From Helicobacteraceae bacterium (GTDB taxonomy: Bacteria > Campylobacterota > Campylobacteria > Campylobacterales > Helicobacteraceae), in contig JARHYY010000147.1 of the NCBI GenBank assembly GCA_029258405.1, positions 1-13,896 on the forward strand: a DNA stretch of 13,896 nt. The letters are read 5' to 3'. Of this stretch, positions 13,657 to 13,896 are shown piece by piece; position 1 is the stretch's first letter; the number at the start of each line of letters is the position of its first letter. Under the pieces are notes generated by a model. It was not told the DNA's origin and searched no databases. It saw nothing but the letters and a program-made list of their open reading frames with translations. The translations under genes and the position numbers were made by a program.

Positions 13657-13896
13657 TTACACCACTCAAAATAAATAACAGGACTCTGAAAGTGCGACTT
13701 GTTCCCCTACAAATGTTTAATGACATAAAACAGTGAGTTTAAGTAAGATAAACCATATCTCACTATAAATCCAAAAATTCAAATAACAGAATAAACCTTA
13801 AAGAATTTACTTAACTTCACTATATAAAGTTATATTATAAGCTCATTGTAAAAACAAACTCAAGCACAAGGTTGATATTGTCCTTACTAATATTTT
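13657..13896. other. Region after recN without a supported gene
   Basis: No convincing coding region is seen. A weak hairpin lies at 13732-13764 (AGTGAG/CTCACT outer, AGATA/TATCT inner) and could end the recN transcript, but no T-run follows. Two short minus-strand frames enter from the right edge (one ends at 13835 after 19 residues, the other nearby after 17); either could be the tail of a convergent gene, but both are too short to choose between. TATTATAAG near 13833 is promoter-like by chance composition. Confidence 0.3.

Noticed and set aside
1..13896. Mobile element, CRISPR array, phage or toxin-antitoxin system
   Set aside because: No transposase, integrase, cas or toxin motifs, no regularly spaced repeats and no tRNA-linked direct repeats were seen; the genes are ordinary housekeeping genes.

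Overview
The window is AT-rich and gene-dense, with short intergenic gaps. It looks like chromosome from an epsilonproteobacterium (Campylobacterota), most likely a Helicobacter species. The UvrB, NAD kinase and PriA proteins resemble their Helicobacter pylori counterparts as I remember them (for example the UvrB DESH region and C-terminal UVR domain, and a NAD kinase ending in DYF...LREK..WG). The extra genes (acetate kinase/phosphotransacetylase operon, MetF-like protein, MreB-like protein) would fit an enterohepatic Helicobacter. The species is inference; I could run no search.

Layout. Positions 1-103 hold the tail of an unidentified plus-strand gene. Three minus-strand blocks follow: (a) 2866 down to 159, an MreB-family actin-like gene, pgeF (YfiH/LACC1 family) and a MetF-like gene; (b) 5261 down to 3029, pta then ackA; (c) 8134 down to 5749, a small coiled-coil protein, a small protein with a ZapA-like N-terminus, and priA. 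At about 8135-8219 the strand switches at a divergent promoter region. Plus-strand uvrB follows, then a promoter framed by a perfect 14-bp inverted repeat, then a tightly packed run: a protein with a C-terminal J domain, nadK and recN. The final 240 bases hold no gene I can support.

How the genes work together. Block (b) makes ATP and acetate from acetyl-CoA. priA, uvrB and recN are DNA repair or restart genes. Block (a) may link cell-wall functions: an actin-like filament protein sits 6 bp upstream of the peptidoglycan editing factor homologue. The two small genes ahead of priA look like a divisome-accessory pair, but that is tentative.

Most unusual are: the MreB-family gene with altered nucleotide-binding motifs and no mreC/mreD beside it; the coiled-coil/ZapA-like pair; the long perfect inverted repeats at 2944-2972, 2994-3024, 5282-5326, 5330-5345 and 10251-10291; and the 487-bp gap between priA and pta, which is full of palindromes. 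Most of the window is ordinary housekeeping DNA, and I see no mobile element, CRISPR array, tRNA or rRNA.
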